Source: Sphingobacterium wenxiniae
GTDB taxonomy: Bacteria > Bacteroidota > Bacteroidia > Sphingobacteriales > Sphingobacteriaceae
Assembly (NCBI RefSeq): GCF_900116225.1
Contig: NZ_FOZZ01000009.1
Coordinates: forward strand, 1 to 43,656
DNA: 43,656 nucleotides
Reading direction: 5' to 3'
Shown here: positions 1 through 7,013 of the stretch, piece after piece
Layout: the number at the start of each line of letters is the position of its first letter
Position numbering within the stretch: the first letter of the stretch is position 1
Made by a program: the position numbers and the translations under genes
The notes under the pieces: generated by a model
The model's input: only the letters and a program-made list of their open reading frames with translations
The model's database searches: none
Told to the model about the DNA's origin: nothing

Positions 1-54
1 CATTCATTTGGACGTCCCTTTTTTGTTTCCCCCCCTGCCGGGCCGATGGTACTG

Positions 55-96
55 TCCGCCGCGGCGGATGGGAGAGTGATCCGCCGTCTGGCGGAT
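55..96. repeat. Two adjacent GC-rich palindromes, REP-like
   Basis: TCCGCCGCGGCGGA at 55-68 is a perfect 14-bp palindrome. ATCCGCC (79-85) and GGCGGAT (90-96) form a 7-bp hairpin with a GTCT loop. Both share the TCCGCC/GGCGGA core, so they look like two units of one short palindromic repeat in otherwise AT-rich DNA. No gene is supported here. Whether the unit is dispersed in the genome cannot be seen from this window. Confidence 0.55.
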
Positions 97-106
97 AATC
101 TTATAC

Positions 107-144
107 AAAGCCCCTTACAGGAAACTGAAAGGGGCTTTTTGTTT
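107..144 (+). terminator. Rho-independent terminator
   Basis: AAAGCCCCTT (107-116) pairs perfectly with AAGGGGCTTT (129-138) around a 12-nt loop, followed by T-rich TTGTTT. The T tract lies on the plus strand, so it most likely ends a plus-strand gene lying left of the window. Confidence 0.75.
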
Positions 145-199
145 ATAGTCAAACAAATATATGGGTGCTACAATGGTGATAGTCTTATAGGAATAATCT

Positions 200-234
200 C
201 AATACGCAATACGCTCTACTCAATACTTAATACT
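200..234. repeat. Five degenerate 7-bp tandem repeats
   Basis: Units run 200-206 CAATACG, 207-213 CAATACG, 214-220 CTCTACT, 221-227 CAATACT, 228-234 TAATACT. The array overlaps the first two bases of the stop codon (233-235) of the minus-strand START-like gene, so it forms the beginning of that gene's 3' untranslated region. Confidence 0.6.
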
Positions 235-616
235 ACTCTTCCTCATAAAACTCTATGAGCGAAGCTATATAAGTGTCTTCCCATCCCTCTACAATATCTT
301 CAAAAGCCTCATCCGGGATATTGGTCTGTTGTATTTCTAATGAAGTCCCTTTTTTATGCTCATGGAATTTGAAGGTGACAATAGACCTTTCTTCTTGCTC
401 TCCAAAATACCATTCCTGTACGATTTTTGTGTAAGGCTCAAGTGTAATGAAGTTTCCTTGTATGGCGCCATCCCATAAGGAAAATTCCCCACCTTCCCGT
501 GCATCAATCTGAACTTCATCTCCTGTCCATAATCGAGCGGTAATTTCTATAGTGAGGGCTTTATAGACATCTTCTGGATCTGTGGGGATGATATAGTATT
601 TCTTAAAATCTTTCAT
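233..616 (-). CDS. START-like / AHSA1-type SRPBCC domain protein
   Basis: A 127-aa soluble protein that resembles the small START-like proteins of Bacteroidota in the SRPBCC/AHSA1 fold family. It opens with KDFKKYYIIPTDPEDVYKAL, then has the GG-FSLWDGAIQGNF segment typical of AHSA1 proteins, IVQEWYFGEQEE, and a C-terminal helix with WEDTYIASLIEFYEE. The ligand and role are unknown. I chose ATG at 616; the TTG at 622 lies inside a perfect -7 promoter box (TATCTTTG, 627-620), so it cannot be the start. The gene is divergent from the methyltransferase at 685, with only 68 bp shared between the two starts. Confidence 0.8.
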   Translation of the reverse strand: MKDFKKYYIIPTDPEDVYKALTIEITARLWTGDEVQIDAREGGEFSLWDGAIQGNFITLEPYTKIVQEWYFGEQEERSIVTFKFHEHKKGTSLEIQQTNIPDEAFEDIVEGWEDTYIASLIEFYEEE

Positions 617-619
617 ATC

Positions 620-627
620 CAAAGATA
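620..627 (-). promoter_or_regulatory. -7 element of START-like gene
   Basis: TATCTTTG on the minus strand matches the Bacteroidota -7 consensus TAnnTTTG exactly and ends 3 nt before ATG at 616, predicting a leaderless or nearly leaderless mRNA. I see no convincing TTG at -33. Confidence 0.5.
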
Positions 628-673
628 CAGTAAGAACCTCATAAAAGGAGTTTCACTTTTCATTTTTTACCTT

Positions 674-681
674 TACTTTTG
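674..681 (+). promoter_or_regulatory. -7 element of rRNA methyltransferase gene
   Basis: TACTTTTG matches TAnnTTTG and ends 3 nt before ATG at 685. TTC at 652-654 stands about 19 bp upstream where TTG is expected. The box excludes the in-frame TTG at 679 as a start. Confidence 0.5.
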
Positions 682-684
682 GGT

Positions 685-2046
685 ATGAGCAATTTTCTCC
701 CTAATGAATTAATTCGACGCTTGACCGAACAAGATAACTTTGATGAAGCGGCCTTTATAGACGTACATGAGCAAGGGGATAGAATAACATCTATTCGTAT
801 GAATCCTGCAAAGAAATCTTCTTTGGATACCTCCTGCCTGAAACCTGTCCTTTGGTGTGAGAACGGTTATTACTTGTCAGAACGGCCGAGTTTTACATTG
901 GATCCACTCTATCATGCGGGTTGTTTCTATGTGCAAGAAGCTTCTTCGATGTTCTTGGATCATATATTGCGATATCTGAAGTTGAAAGATAGTGAAACTA
1001 AAGCCCTAGATGTTTGTGCATCGCCGGGAGGAAAATCTACATTATTGAATACTACATTGGGGGAGACGTCATTATTAGTATCCAATGAGGTTATCAAAAC
1101 GAGGGCGAATGTATTGGTCGATAATTTGGTGCGATGGGGCAACGCCAATGTTGTCGTGACAAACAATGATCCATCTGCATTTGGACGTTTACCGGGTTAT
1201 TTCGATTTGATGCTGGTCGATGCTCCTTGTTCCGGTTCGGGGATGTTTAGGAAGGATAAGGATGCCGTAGATGAATGGTCTCTAGCAAATGTAAAGCTTT
1301 GTAGCGATAGACAGAAACGTATTTTGGCAGACTGCTTGCCGGCCTTAACTGAAGGAGGGGTATTGTTATATTCTACTTGCTCTTATTCCGTAGAGGAAAA
1401 TGAAGAAGTTGTAGACTGGCTTTTGGCGGAGCATGGAATGGAATGTATCCAAATTCCGATAGATGGGACTTGGGGAATTGTGGAAATAGCTGGAGAAGGA
1501 AGATGGGCTTATCGTTTTTATCCACATAAGTTAGAGGGAGAGGGTTTTTTTATTGCCGCTTTGCGAAAAAAGAAAGATCAATCGACTTTCAATAGAAAAA
1601 AAATCAAACCAGAGAAAACCAATGTTCCTAAAGGTGTTGTAGAGAGATGGATTGAAAATGATAGTCGGTTTACTACGTTTATGCAGCATGATGATATACA
1701 TATCTTTCCATTGCAATATAACCAGGATTTGATTGTTCTGAAGCAGATGTTATACCTAAAGAATGCAGGAACGTGTATTGGAAAATGGACAGGAAGGGAG
1801 TTGATTCCTTCGTATGATCTAGCGCTCAGTAACTATGTATTAGAAGAGCTTCCTTTTCAAGAGGTTGACCTAAATGTCGCTCAAGACTTTCTTCGCAAAG
1901 AAAACCTTGATCCGAATCACTTTACAGACCATCAAAGGGGTTGGGTATTGGTGAGGTATGAAGGTGTAAATTTAGGCTGGGTGAAGGTATTGCCAAACAG
2001 AATCAATAATTACTATCCGAAAGAAATTCGGATTATGCATTTATAG
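685..2046 (+). CDS. rRNA cytosine-C5 methyltransferase, RsmF/NOL1-NOP2-Sun type
   Basis: A 453-aa SAM-dependent RNA methyltransferase that would form m5C in rRNA (RsmF-like) in the cytoplasm. The SAM-binding motif is DVCASPGGKS (about residues 109-118). Motif IV is DAPCSGSGMF with Cys182, and motif VI is YSTCSYSVEENE with Cys232, the usual catalytic nucleophile; both cysteines of the family are present. The region after about residue 290 fits the RsmF-type C-terminal/PUA-like RNA-binding part, ending in LPNRINNYYPKEIRIM. Start at ATG 685 is fixed by the -7 box just upstream. The 3' end overlaps convergent coaBC by 14 bp. The exact target base cannot be read from sequence. Confidence 0.88.
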   Translation: MSNFLPNELIRRLTEQDNFDEAAFIDVHEQGDRITSIRMNPAKKSSLDTSCLKPVLWCENGYYLSERPSFTLDPLYHAGCFYVQEASSMFLDHILRYLKLKDSETKALDVCASPGGKSTLLNTTLGETSLLVSNEVIKTRANVLVDNLVRWGNANVVVTNNDPSAFGRLPGYFDLMLVDAPCSGSGMFRKDKDAVDEWSLANVKLCSDRQKRILADCLPALTEGGVLLYSTCSYSVEENEEVVDWLLAEHGMECIQIPIDGTWGIVEIAGEGRWAYRFYPHKLEGEGFFIAALRKKKDQSTFNRKKIKPEKTNVPKGVVERWIENDSRFTTFMQHDDIHIFPLQYNQDLIVLKQMLYLKNAGTCIGKWTGRELIPSYDLALSNYVLEELPFQEVDLNVAQDFLRKENLDPNHFTDHQRGWVLVRYEGVNLGWVKVLPNRINNYYPKEIRIMHL

Positions 2047-3247
2047 TTTCCTGGTGACGGATAATAGTATTGACAATATCCTCTGCGACCTCATTTTTAG
2101 GCTTTAATGAAAAAGATTGATGCTCACCATTGCGGTTAATTACTGTGACTTTATTGGTATCTCCAGCAAATCCTGCACCTTCGTCTTTCAAGGAATTGAG
2201 TACGATAAAGTCGAGATTCTTTCGTTTTAGTTTGTCTGTAGCATTTTCCACTTCGTTGTTGGTCTCCAATGCAAATCCTACTAAAGTTTGTATATTCGTC
2301 TTTCTCTTGCCTAAGGAAGCTAAGATGTCAGTCGTCCTCTTCAGCTCAATACGGAATGTGTCTTCTTTTTTCTTTATTTTCTCTGATGCGACTTGAACCG
2401 GTGTATAATCTGCTACGGCCGCACTCATGACGACAATATCTGATTCATCAAAATATCGTTCACAGGCATCCAGCATTTCCTGAGCTGAGATTACAGTATG
2501 TTTTTCTACGTTTGTAGGTGAAGGCAGTGTTGTAGGTCCAGAAACGAGGGTAACTTGTGCGCCTCTTTTTTCCAGTGCCTCAGCTATGGCATAGCCCATT
2601 TTTCCACTGGAATAATTGCCGATAAACCGTACAGGGTCTATGGCTTCATAAGTAGGTCCTGCAGAGACTAAAGCTTTCTTTCCTTTGAGGGGAAGCGAAG
2701 GGTTAAAATATTGCTGCAAGGCTTGTACAATTTCCTCTGGTTCTGCCATACGCCCCTCACCAATCAGTCCACTGGCAAGTTCGCCATGATTGGGTTTAAG
2801 CAAAGTATTTCCGTAGGCTTGTAACTTCGTAATATTTTGCTGAGTGGCGGGATGTTTCCACATATCCAAATCCATTGCTGGAGCAAATAGGACGGGACAT
2901 TTTGCGGATAGATATGTTGCTAGCAAAAGATTGTCGCAAAGTCCGTTAGCCATCTTCGCAAGGGTGTTCGCCGAAGCAGGAGCAATAAGAAGTATATCTG
3001 CGTTTAATCCTAAGTCGACATGATTGTTCCATTGTCCGTTGGATTTGTCGTAATATTCAGACAACACGGGACGTTTGGATAAAGTAGCTAAGGTAAGCGG
3101 AGTAATGAAATGGTGCGCATCAGGCGTCATGATAACTTGAACCTGTGCATTTTCTTTTACCAAAAGACGAACCAACACTGCAATTTTGTATGCGGCAATA
3201 CTGCCACATACACCAATTACAATATTCTTGTCCTTTAGTAAAGACAT
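2033..3247 (-). CDS. coaBC: Bifunctional phosphopantothenoylcysteine decarboxylase / phosphopantothenate-cysteine ligase
   Basis: A 404-aa CoaBC (Dfp) for two steps of coenzyme A synthesis. The N-terminal flavoprotein (CoaC) has GSIAAYK (15-21), His76 in NNHVDLGLNAD, and IAPASANTLAKMA. The C-terminal ligase (CoaB) starts near residue 187 with VSAGPTYEAIDPVRFIGNYS, SSGKMG, and KIKKKED. The decarboxylase motif usually written PxMNxxMW reads PAMDLDMW (Asp126), and the substrate-clamp motif usually ACGxxGxGRM reads ASGLIGEGRM (Ser159), so the canonical Asn and Cys are both replaced. It is third in the bamD - rpoZ - coaBC run, 12 bp after the omega gene. It converges on, and overlaps, the methyltransferase gene. 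Confidence 0.95.
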   Translation of the reverse strand: MSLLKDKNIVIGVCGSIAAYKIAVLVRLLVKENAQVQVIMTPDAHHFITPLTLATLSKRPVLSEYYDKSNGQWNNHVDLGLNADILLIAPASANTLAKMANGLCDNLLLATYLSAKCPVLFAPAMDLDMWKHPATQQNITKLQAYGNTLLKPNHGELASGLIGEGRMAEPEEIVQALQQYFNPSLPLKGKKALVSAGPTYEAIDPVRFIGNYSSGKMGYAIAEALEKRGAQVTLVSGPTTLPSPTNVEKHTVISAQEMLDACERYFDESDIVVMSAAVADYTPVQVASEKIKKKEDTFRIELKRTTDILASLGKRKTNIQTLVGFALETNNEVENATDKLKRKNLDFIVLNSLKDEGAGFAGDTNKVTVINRNGEHQSFSLKPKNEVAEDIVNTIIRHQETINA

Positions 3248-3259
3248 ACCCTTGGGGGA

Positions 3260-3589
3260 TTATTCTTGTTCTTTAGAAGGGTTTCTAAAATAGACTTTAT
3301 CATTCAAAAACTCATCAATGGCAACCAAAGTTGGTTTTGGCATGCGTTCATAGTGTTTTGAGATCTCGATCTGTTCACGATTTTCGAAAACTTCTTCTAA
3401 ATTGTCATTATTCGTTGCAAATTCTGCTAATTTGCCGTTTAATTCCTCTTTAACGTCTGTTGCTATCTGATTAGCACGTTTAGAGATAACAACAATAGAT
3501 TCGTAGATATTGTCTGTGCTCAAATCCAATTGTCTCAAATCTCTGGTTACGGTTGAGTTTGGAATAGAAGTGTTCTTATTTTGGCTCAT
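3260..3589 (-). CDS. rpoZ: RNA polymerase omega-like subunit (Rpb6/RpoZ family)
   Basis: A 109-aa protein of the form found in Bacteroidota as RNA polymerase omega. The recognisable Rpb6/omega stretch is NIYESIVVISKRANQIATDV (about 27-46), followed by the KEELNGKLAEF helix. The C-terminal half (PKPTLVAIDEFLNDKVYFRN) is phylum-typical. Omega promotes assembly and stability of RNA polymerase by clamping the beta-prime subunit. It sits between bamD (39 bp gap) and coaBC (12 bp), a conserved order in the phylum, which supports the call despite low similarity to proteobacterial RpoZ. Confidence 0.8.
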   Translation of the reverse strand: MSQNKNTSIPNSTVTRDLRQLDLSTDNIYESIVVISKRANQIATDVKEELNGKLAEFATNNDNLEEVFENREQIEISKHYERMPKPTLVAIDEFLNDKVYFRNPSKEQE

Positions 3590-3628
3590 TGTTAAAGTAT
3601 ATTATAAAAATTCTTTTTACTTATTAAC

Positions 3629-4555
3629 TTATTTGTTGGTATCTGATGTAGAAGCTGTTCCGTTTGCTTCTTCACTAGTGATACCTAATTCTCTTTGGCG
3701 CTCTTCCTGCGCTTTATTGTATTCGTCCATCCGCTTTGTTACCACAGCAATTTGTCGCTCGGCACCCACACGAAGATCGTCCGCTTCTTTTCTAAATTTG
3801 CTTTCCGGATAATTCTCAGTAAAAGCTTTGTAATAATCCAGTGCATCGTTGAAACGTTCCTGTTGGCGATGAATCATACTATTTTCTGCGAAAAGATATT
3901 GTGATTTGACAATCAGAAATTCAACCTCTTCTGCATATTTTGTATCTGGGTACTCACGAAGCATATTTTCAAATGCGATAACGGCAGCACGGTAATCGTC
4001 TGGCTGTCCCATGTTGAAGTACAATTTTGCATTGGTATATGCTTTCAGCTCAAGCTTGTCCCTTAGGCTTTGGATAAGATCACCAGCTTCTTGTGCTTTC
4101 TCTCCATCGGGATAAAGGTTGATGAACAATTGCAGCTCATCGATCGCTTTTCGTGTATTCTCTTGATCCAGAGATGCTCTTGGGGAATCGACATAGAAAC
4201 AATATGCAGACATGAACCGACATTCTTCTGCACGAGGGCTGTTCGGATACGTTGTAGCAAAGTTTTTAAAAGCGTAACGTGCCGAAGTATAATCCTTCAG
4301 ACGATAGTTCGTATAAGCGGTAAAATAGTAAAGATCTTCTGCTTCTGCTTGCCCACGGTAACGGGTCATCAACTCATCAAAAAGAACTAAGGCCTTAGTA
4401 TACTTTTTGTTTTCGTAGAATTTGACTGCCTCCTGATATTTCATGGCAATATTGTTGCTGGCGCGCAACTTCTCAAATTTGCTCTTACACCCGGTGAAGG
4501 AGCCAAGCATTATTACACATGCCAATAAGGATACTATACGTCTATTTAAAAACAT
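3629..4555 (-). CDS. bamD: Outer-membrane assembly lipoprotein BamD (YfiO)
   Basis: A 308-aa lipoprotein with an N-terminal signal and lipobox FTGC (Cys23). Five or so TPR-like helical pairs follow: YQEAVKFYENKKYTKALVLF, AEDLYYFTAYTNYRLKDY, and AEECRFMSAYCFYVDSPRAS, each followed by typical BamD spacing. The C-terminus is Ser/Thr/Asn rich. BamD is the essential lipoprotein of the BAM complex that folds beta-barrels into the outer membrane. It is first gene of a run with rpoZ and coaBC. A perfect promoter (TTG-N20-TATCTTTG) ends 4 nt before the ATG, so the mRNA seems to start at or next to the start codon. Confidence 0.9.
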   Translation of the reverse strand: MFLNRRIVSLLACVIMLGSFTGCKSKFEKLRASNNIAMKYQEAVKFYENKKYTKALVLFDELMTRYRGQAEAEDLYYFTAYTNYRLKDYTSARYAFKNFATTYPNSPRAEECRFMSAYCFYVDSPRASLDQENTRKAIDELQLFINLYPDGEKAQEAGDLIQSLRDKLELKAYTNAKLYFNMGQPDDYRAAVIAFENMLREYPDTKYAEEVEFLIVKSQYLFAENSMIHRQQERFNDALDYYKAFTENYPESKFRKEADDLRVGAERQIAVVTKRMDEYNKAQEERQRELGITSEEANGTASTSDTNK

Positions 4556-4559
4556 TTTA

Positions 4560-4590
4560 CAAAGATACGTGAAATCTGTATAAGATTCAA
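4560..4590 (-). promoter_or_regulatory. Promoter of bamD-rpoZ-coaBC
   Basis: On the minus strand TTG (4590-4588), 20 bp, then TATCTTTG (4567-4560): an excellent match to the Bacteroidota -33/-7 consensus. Only TAAA separates the -7 box from ATG at 4555, so the predicted start point falls on or beside the start codon. Confidence 0.7.
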
Positions 4591-4782
4591 TTAATTTTTA
4601 GTGAGCCAAGATAAGTCAAAACCTAGAGGAAAACGACTTATTTAAAGAGCTTTAACATACTTTAACCTGTGGATATACACAATCTGTCAATGAAATGTTG
4701 AATTATGGGCTATAGGTTTTATCTATCTTAAAAAAATAATAAATTGACTATCTTTACACAGATAAATATTTTAGAAAGAAAA

Positions 4783-5049
4783 ATGACATTACACGAGCGA
4801 GTAGAGCAGGCTTTAGATACCATTCGCCCTTATTTGGCAACAGATGGTGGCAACGTGAGTATTGAAGAAATTACTCCTGACCATGTTGTACGGTTACGGT
4901 TATTGGGGACATGTGCAAATTGTGCGATGAGTATTATGACGTTTAAAGCGGGGCTGGAACAAGCAATCAAAAAGGCCGTTCCAGAAATCATAGCAGTAGA
5001 GGCAATTAATCTAACCGATATGAATGACCCGAACGCAATCACTCCGTAA
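4783..5049 (+). CDS. NifU-like Fe-S scaffold domain protein
   Basis: An 88-aa protein made of only the NifU C-terminal domain (Nfu type). It has YLATDGGNVSIEEI and the ligand motif LGTCANCAMS with Cys44 and Cys47, which in a dimer hold a [4Fe-4S] cluster for transfer to target enzymes. ATG 4783 was chosen over an in-frame TTG at 4744 because the ATG fits the family N-terminus (LHERVEQALDTIRPYL) and has an A/G-rich AGAAAGAAAA stretch just upstream. It is divergent from bamD and 72 bp before an exported protein. Confidence 0.92.
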   Translation: MTLHERVEQALDTIRPYLATDGGNVSIEEITPDHVVRLRLLGTCANCAMSIMTFKAGLEQAIKKAVPEIIAVEAINLTDMNDPNAITP

Positions 5050-5087
5050 CAATTTTGATCATATAATATGGTTAACAAAATTTAACA

Positions 5088-5107
5088 GGCTCCTTTTGAG
5101 GAGTTTG
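5088..5107 (+). terminator. Weak intrinsic terminator after the NifU-like gene
   Basis: CTCCT (5090-5094) and AGGAG (5099-5103) form a short stem with a TTTG loop, extendable by two G-T pairs and followed by a short T run. Only moderately stable. Confidence 0.35.
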
Positions 5108-5109
5108 TA

Positions 5110-5117
5110 TAAATTTG
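5110..5117 (+). promoter_or_regulatory. -7 element of CarboxypepD_reg-like gene
   Basis: TAAATTTG matches TAnnTTTG and ends 4 nt before ATG at 5122, again predicting a leaderless mRNA. No clear -33 TTG at the right distance. Confidence 0.45.
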
Positions 5118-5121
5118 AAAT

Positions 5122-5772
5122 ATGACAGGAAGATTGAGGTATTACATAGGGTTGTTTTTTTTGATACTGGTAACGACGTCAAGTCAGGCTCAGCAGAAAA
5201 AACTGATTCAATTCAGCGGGCTTATCAGTTCTGTTGGGGGTGAGCTTCCTGTTCCTTTTGTTACGGTGACTAACAAGAGCCATAATAACCATGTCGTCGC
5301 TGCTGATAACGAAGGTTATTTTTCTTTTGTGGCTCATCCTGGAGATACCATTCTCTTTACTTCTGTGGGATTTGAGTCGTTGGAATACGTCGTACCACAG
5401 ACCAACTCCGACAAATTCACGGCAAAAATTAGCATGAAAAGCATGGTTATTGAGCTTCCTGCGATTACACCTTTCCCTTGGGCGAGTATCGAAGAGTTCA
5501 ATATGGTATTTATGTCTCTGGATATGAGCGGTGGTGATGCAGCACGTATCCGTAGGAATCTTTCTCCGGAAGCTTTAGCAGCCCTGTCTGCCGTAGTTCC
5601 GCGCAGTGCTGAGGAGATACAGAGTTTCAACGCTATGCAACGGCATATTAATATGAGCAATAAGGCAGTTAACCAACGTTATGCAAACCCGCTTCTAAGT
5701 CCTTTTGCTTGGGGATCTTTTATCAACTCCATTGTTAAAGGAGATTATAGCCGTGAACGATTGAAATATTAA
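5122..5772 (+). CDS. Exported protein with CarboxypepD_reg-like domain
   Basis: A 216-aa protein with a signal peptide (MTGRLRYYIGLFFLILVTTS, cleavage near SQAQ). A carboxypeptidase-regulatory-like beta-sandwich covers about 28-110, showing FSGLISSVGGELPVPFVTVT, DNEGYFSFVAHPGDTILFTS and VGFESLEYVV. In Bacteroidota this domain usually sits at the N-terminus of TonB-dependent receptors; here it stands alone with a roughly 100-aa tail of unknown function, so it is a periplasmic or outer-membrane-associated protein without assigned activity. It converges on the FtsX-type permease gene with a 10-bp gap and no visible terminator. Confidence 0.75.
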   Translation: MTGRLRYYIGLFFLILVTTSSQAQQKKLIQFSGLISSVGGELPVPFVTVTNKSHNNHVVAADNEGYFSFVAHPGDTILFTSVGFESLEYVVPQTNSDKFTAKISMKSMVIELPAITPFPWASIEEFNMVFMSLDMSGGDAARIRRNLSPEALAALSAVVPRSAEEIQSFNAMQRHINMSNKAVNQRYANPLLSPFAWGSFINSIVKGDYSRERLKY

Positions 5773-5782
5773 GCATTAATTC

Positions 5783-7009
5783 TTAGATCACTTCTCTCTT
5801 TATTTCCTTAACACTCAATCGAGATGATATATAAGATACGATAATGGCTACACACATTACTGTTAAAAATACGACGATAAAATCTGCCCATCGGATATCC
5901 ACAGGATAAACATCCATAATGGCATTTGCCCCTTCGCCGGTTCGTACAAAACCGAACCTTTCCTGAAATAGACAGAACAACAAGCCAAGTATAATCCCCA
6001 CGAAGCTTCCGATAGAAGCAATCATCACACCTTCATAGAAAAAGATACGTTGGATAAGTGTCTTACTCGCACCTAAGCTTTGGAGAATGTTCATATCTTG
6101 TTTTTTATCAATCACTAGCATAGTTAGCGACCCGATAATGTTAAAGATAGCAATGATGCCTATAATCGTCAGAATAAAGAATACAACCCACTTTTCGGAT
6201 TGTATCGTCTTGTATAATAAAGGATTCTGCTGTTCGCGGTTTTTGACTATATAGGATTCCCCTAAGAGATTTTGTATCTGTTTCTGGATTTTAGGGAGTG
6301 CTAGGGTATCACTTGTATAAATTTCTATGGCCGAAACTTTTTCATACTCATTCAACAGGTCTCGGGCAAAGTCTATTGGTGTAATAATAAAGTTATCGAC
6401 AGATTGCTCATATTGCAAGACCCCAATAGGTGATATATTCCGAATGTTGATTTCATCTAAAGGATTGATCGTGTTGGATTGTGCTCCTTTCCGTGGGGAA
6501 AACAGCTGGATATGGTTGTTTATACCATTGATCGGTATTCGTAGATTCGCTTGAATTTGTGCCCCAATAAGTGCATAGAAGTTGCTATCCTGCGCAATGT
6601 CTAAGCTTCCAGCATAAAGCATATTTTCATGGTCAACTTCCTGTAAGCTTTGAGGTTCAATCCCTTTAATTTCGGCAATAAATTGTTGGTTGTTGTATTG
6701 TATAAGTGCTTTGTCCTCCAAAACCTCTGTGTAGCTTCTGATATAAGATTTTTGGCGAAGTTCAGTAAATTTTGTATCGGCTGTGGAGAACACCTTGCCT
6801 GTCGTTGGCTCAATACGTAATTCCGGAGCAAGGCTGCTATATAGTGAGAGGATAAGCTTTTCCATTCCGTTATAGAATGAAAGAACAATCACCAAGGCCG
6901 CACTACTGACCAATACTCCCACTACGCTAATGCCAGAAATGATATTGATTGCATTAACAGATTTCTTGGAGAATAGGTAGCGCTTAGCAAAAAAAAGGGG
7001 GAGTCTCAT
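5783..7009 (-). CDS. FtsX-like ABC transporter permease (LolC/LolE-like)
   Basis: A 408-aa inner-membrane permease with the MacB/LolCE topology. The first membrane span is near 20-45 (NIISGISVVGVLVSSAALVI), a large periplasmic domain covers about 50-270, and three spans form the C-terminal FtsX domain (about 275-300, 320-345, 375-400). The signature region SLGASKTLIQRIFFYEGVMI is present. The N-terminus LFFAKRYLFSKKSVNAINII fits the lipoprotein-releasing LolC/LolE group, which moves lipoproteins out of the inner membrane. The ATPase partner is not adjacent, so LolC/E function is inferred. Its start lies 4 bp after the MBL hydrolase gene, so they are co-transcribed. Confidence 0.82.
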   Translation of the reverse strand: MRLPLFFAKRYLFSKKSVNAINIISGISVVGVLVSSAALVIVLSFYNGMEKLILSLYSSLAPELRIEPTTGKVFSTADTKFTELRQKSYIRSYTEVLEDKALIQYNNQQFIAEIKGIEPQSLQEVDHENMLYAGSLDIAQDSNFYALIGAQIQANLRIPINGINNHIQLFSPRKGAQSNTINPLDEINIRNISPIGVLQYEQSVDNFIITPIDFARDLLNEYEKVSAIEIYTSDTLALPKIQKQIQNLLGESYIVKNREQQNPLLYKTIQSEKWVVFFILTIIGIIAIFNIIGSLTMLVIDKKQDMNILQSLGASKTLIQRIFFYEGVMIASIGSFVGIILGLLFCLFQERFGFVRTGEGANAIMDVYPVDIRWADFIVVFLTVMCVAIIVSYISSRLSVKEIKREVI

Positions 7010-7013
7010 AACA

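Noticed and set aside
46..258. A 70-codon plus-strand frame at the left edge
   Set aside because: It runs through two palindromes, a terminator and the heptamer array, so coding is implausible.
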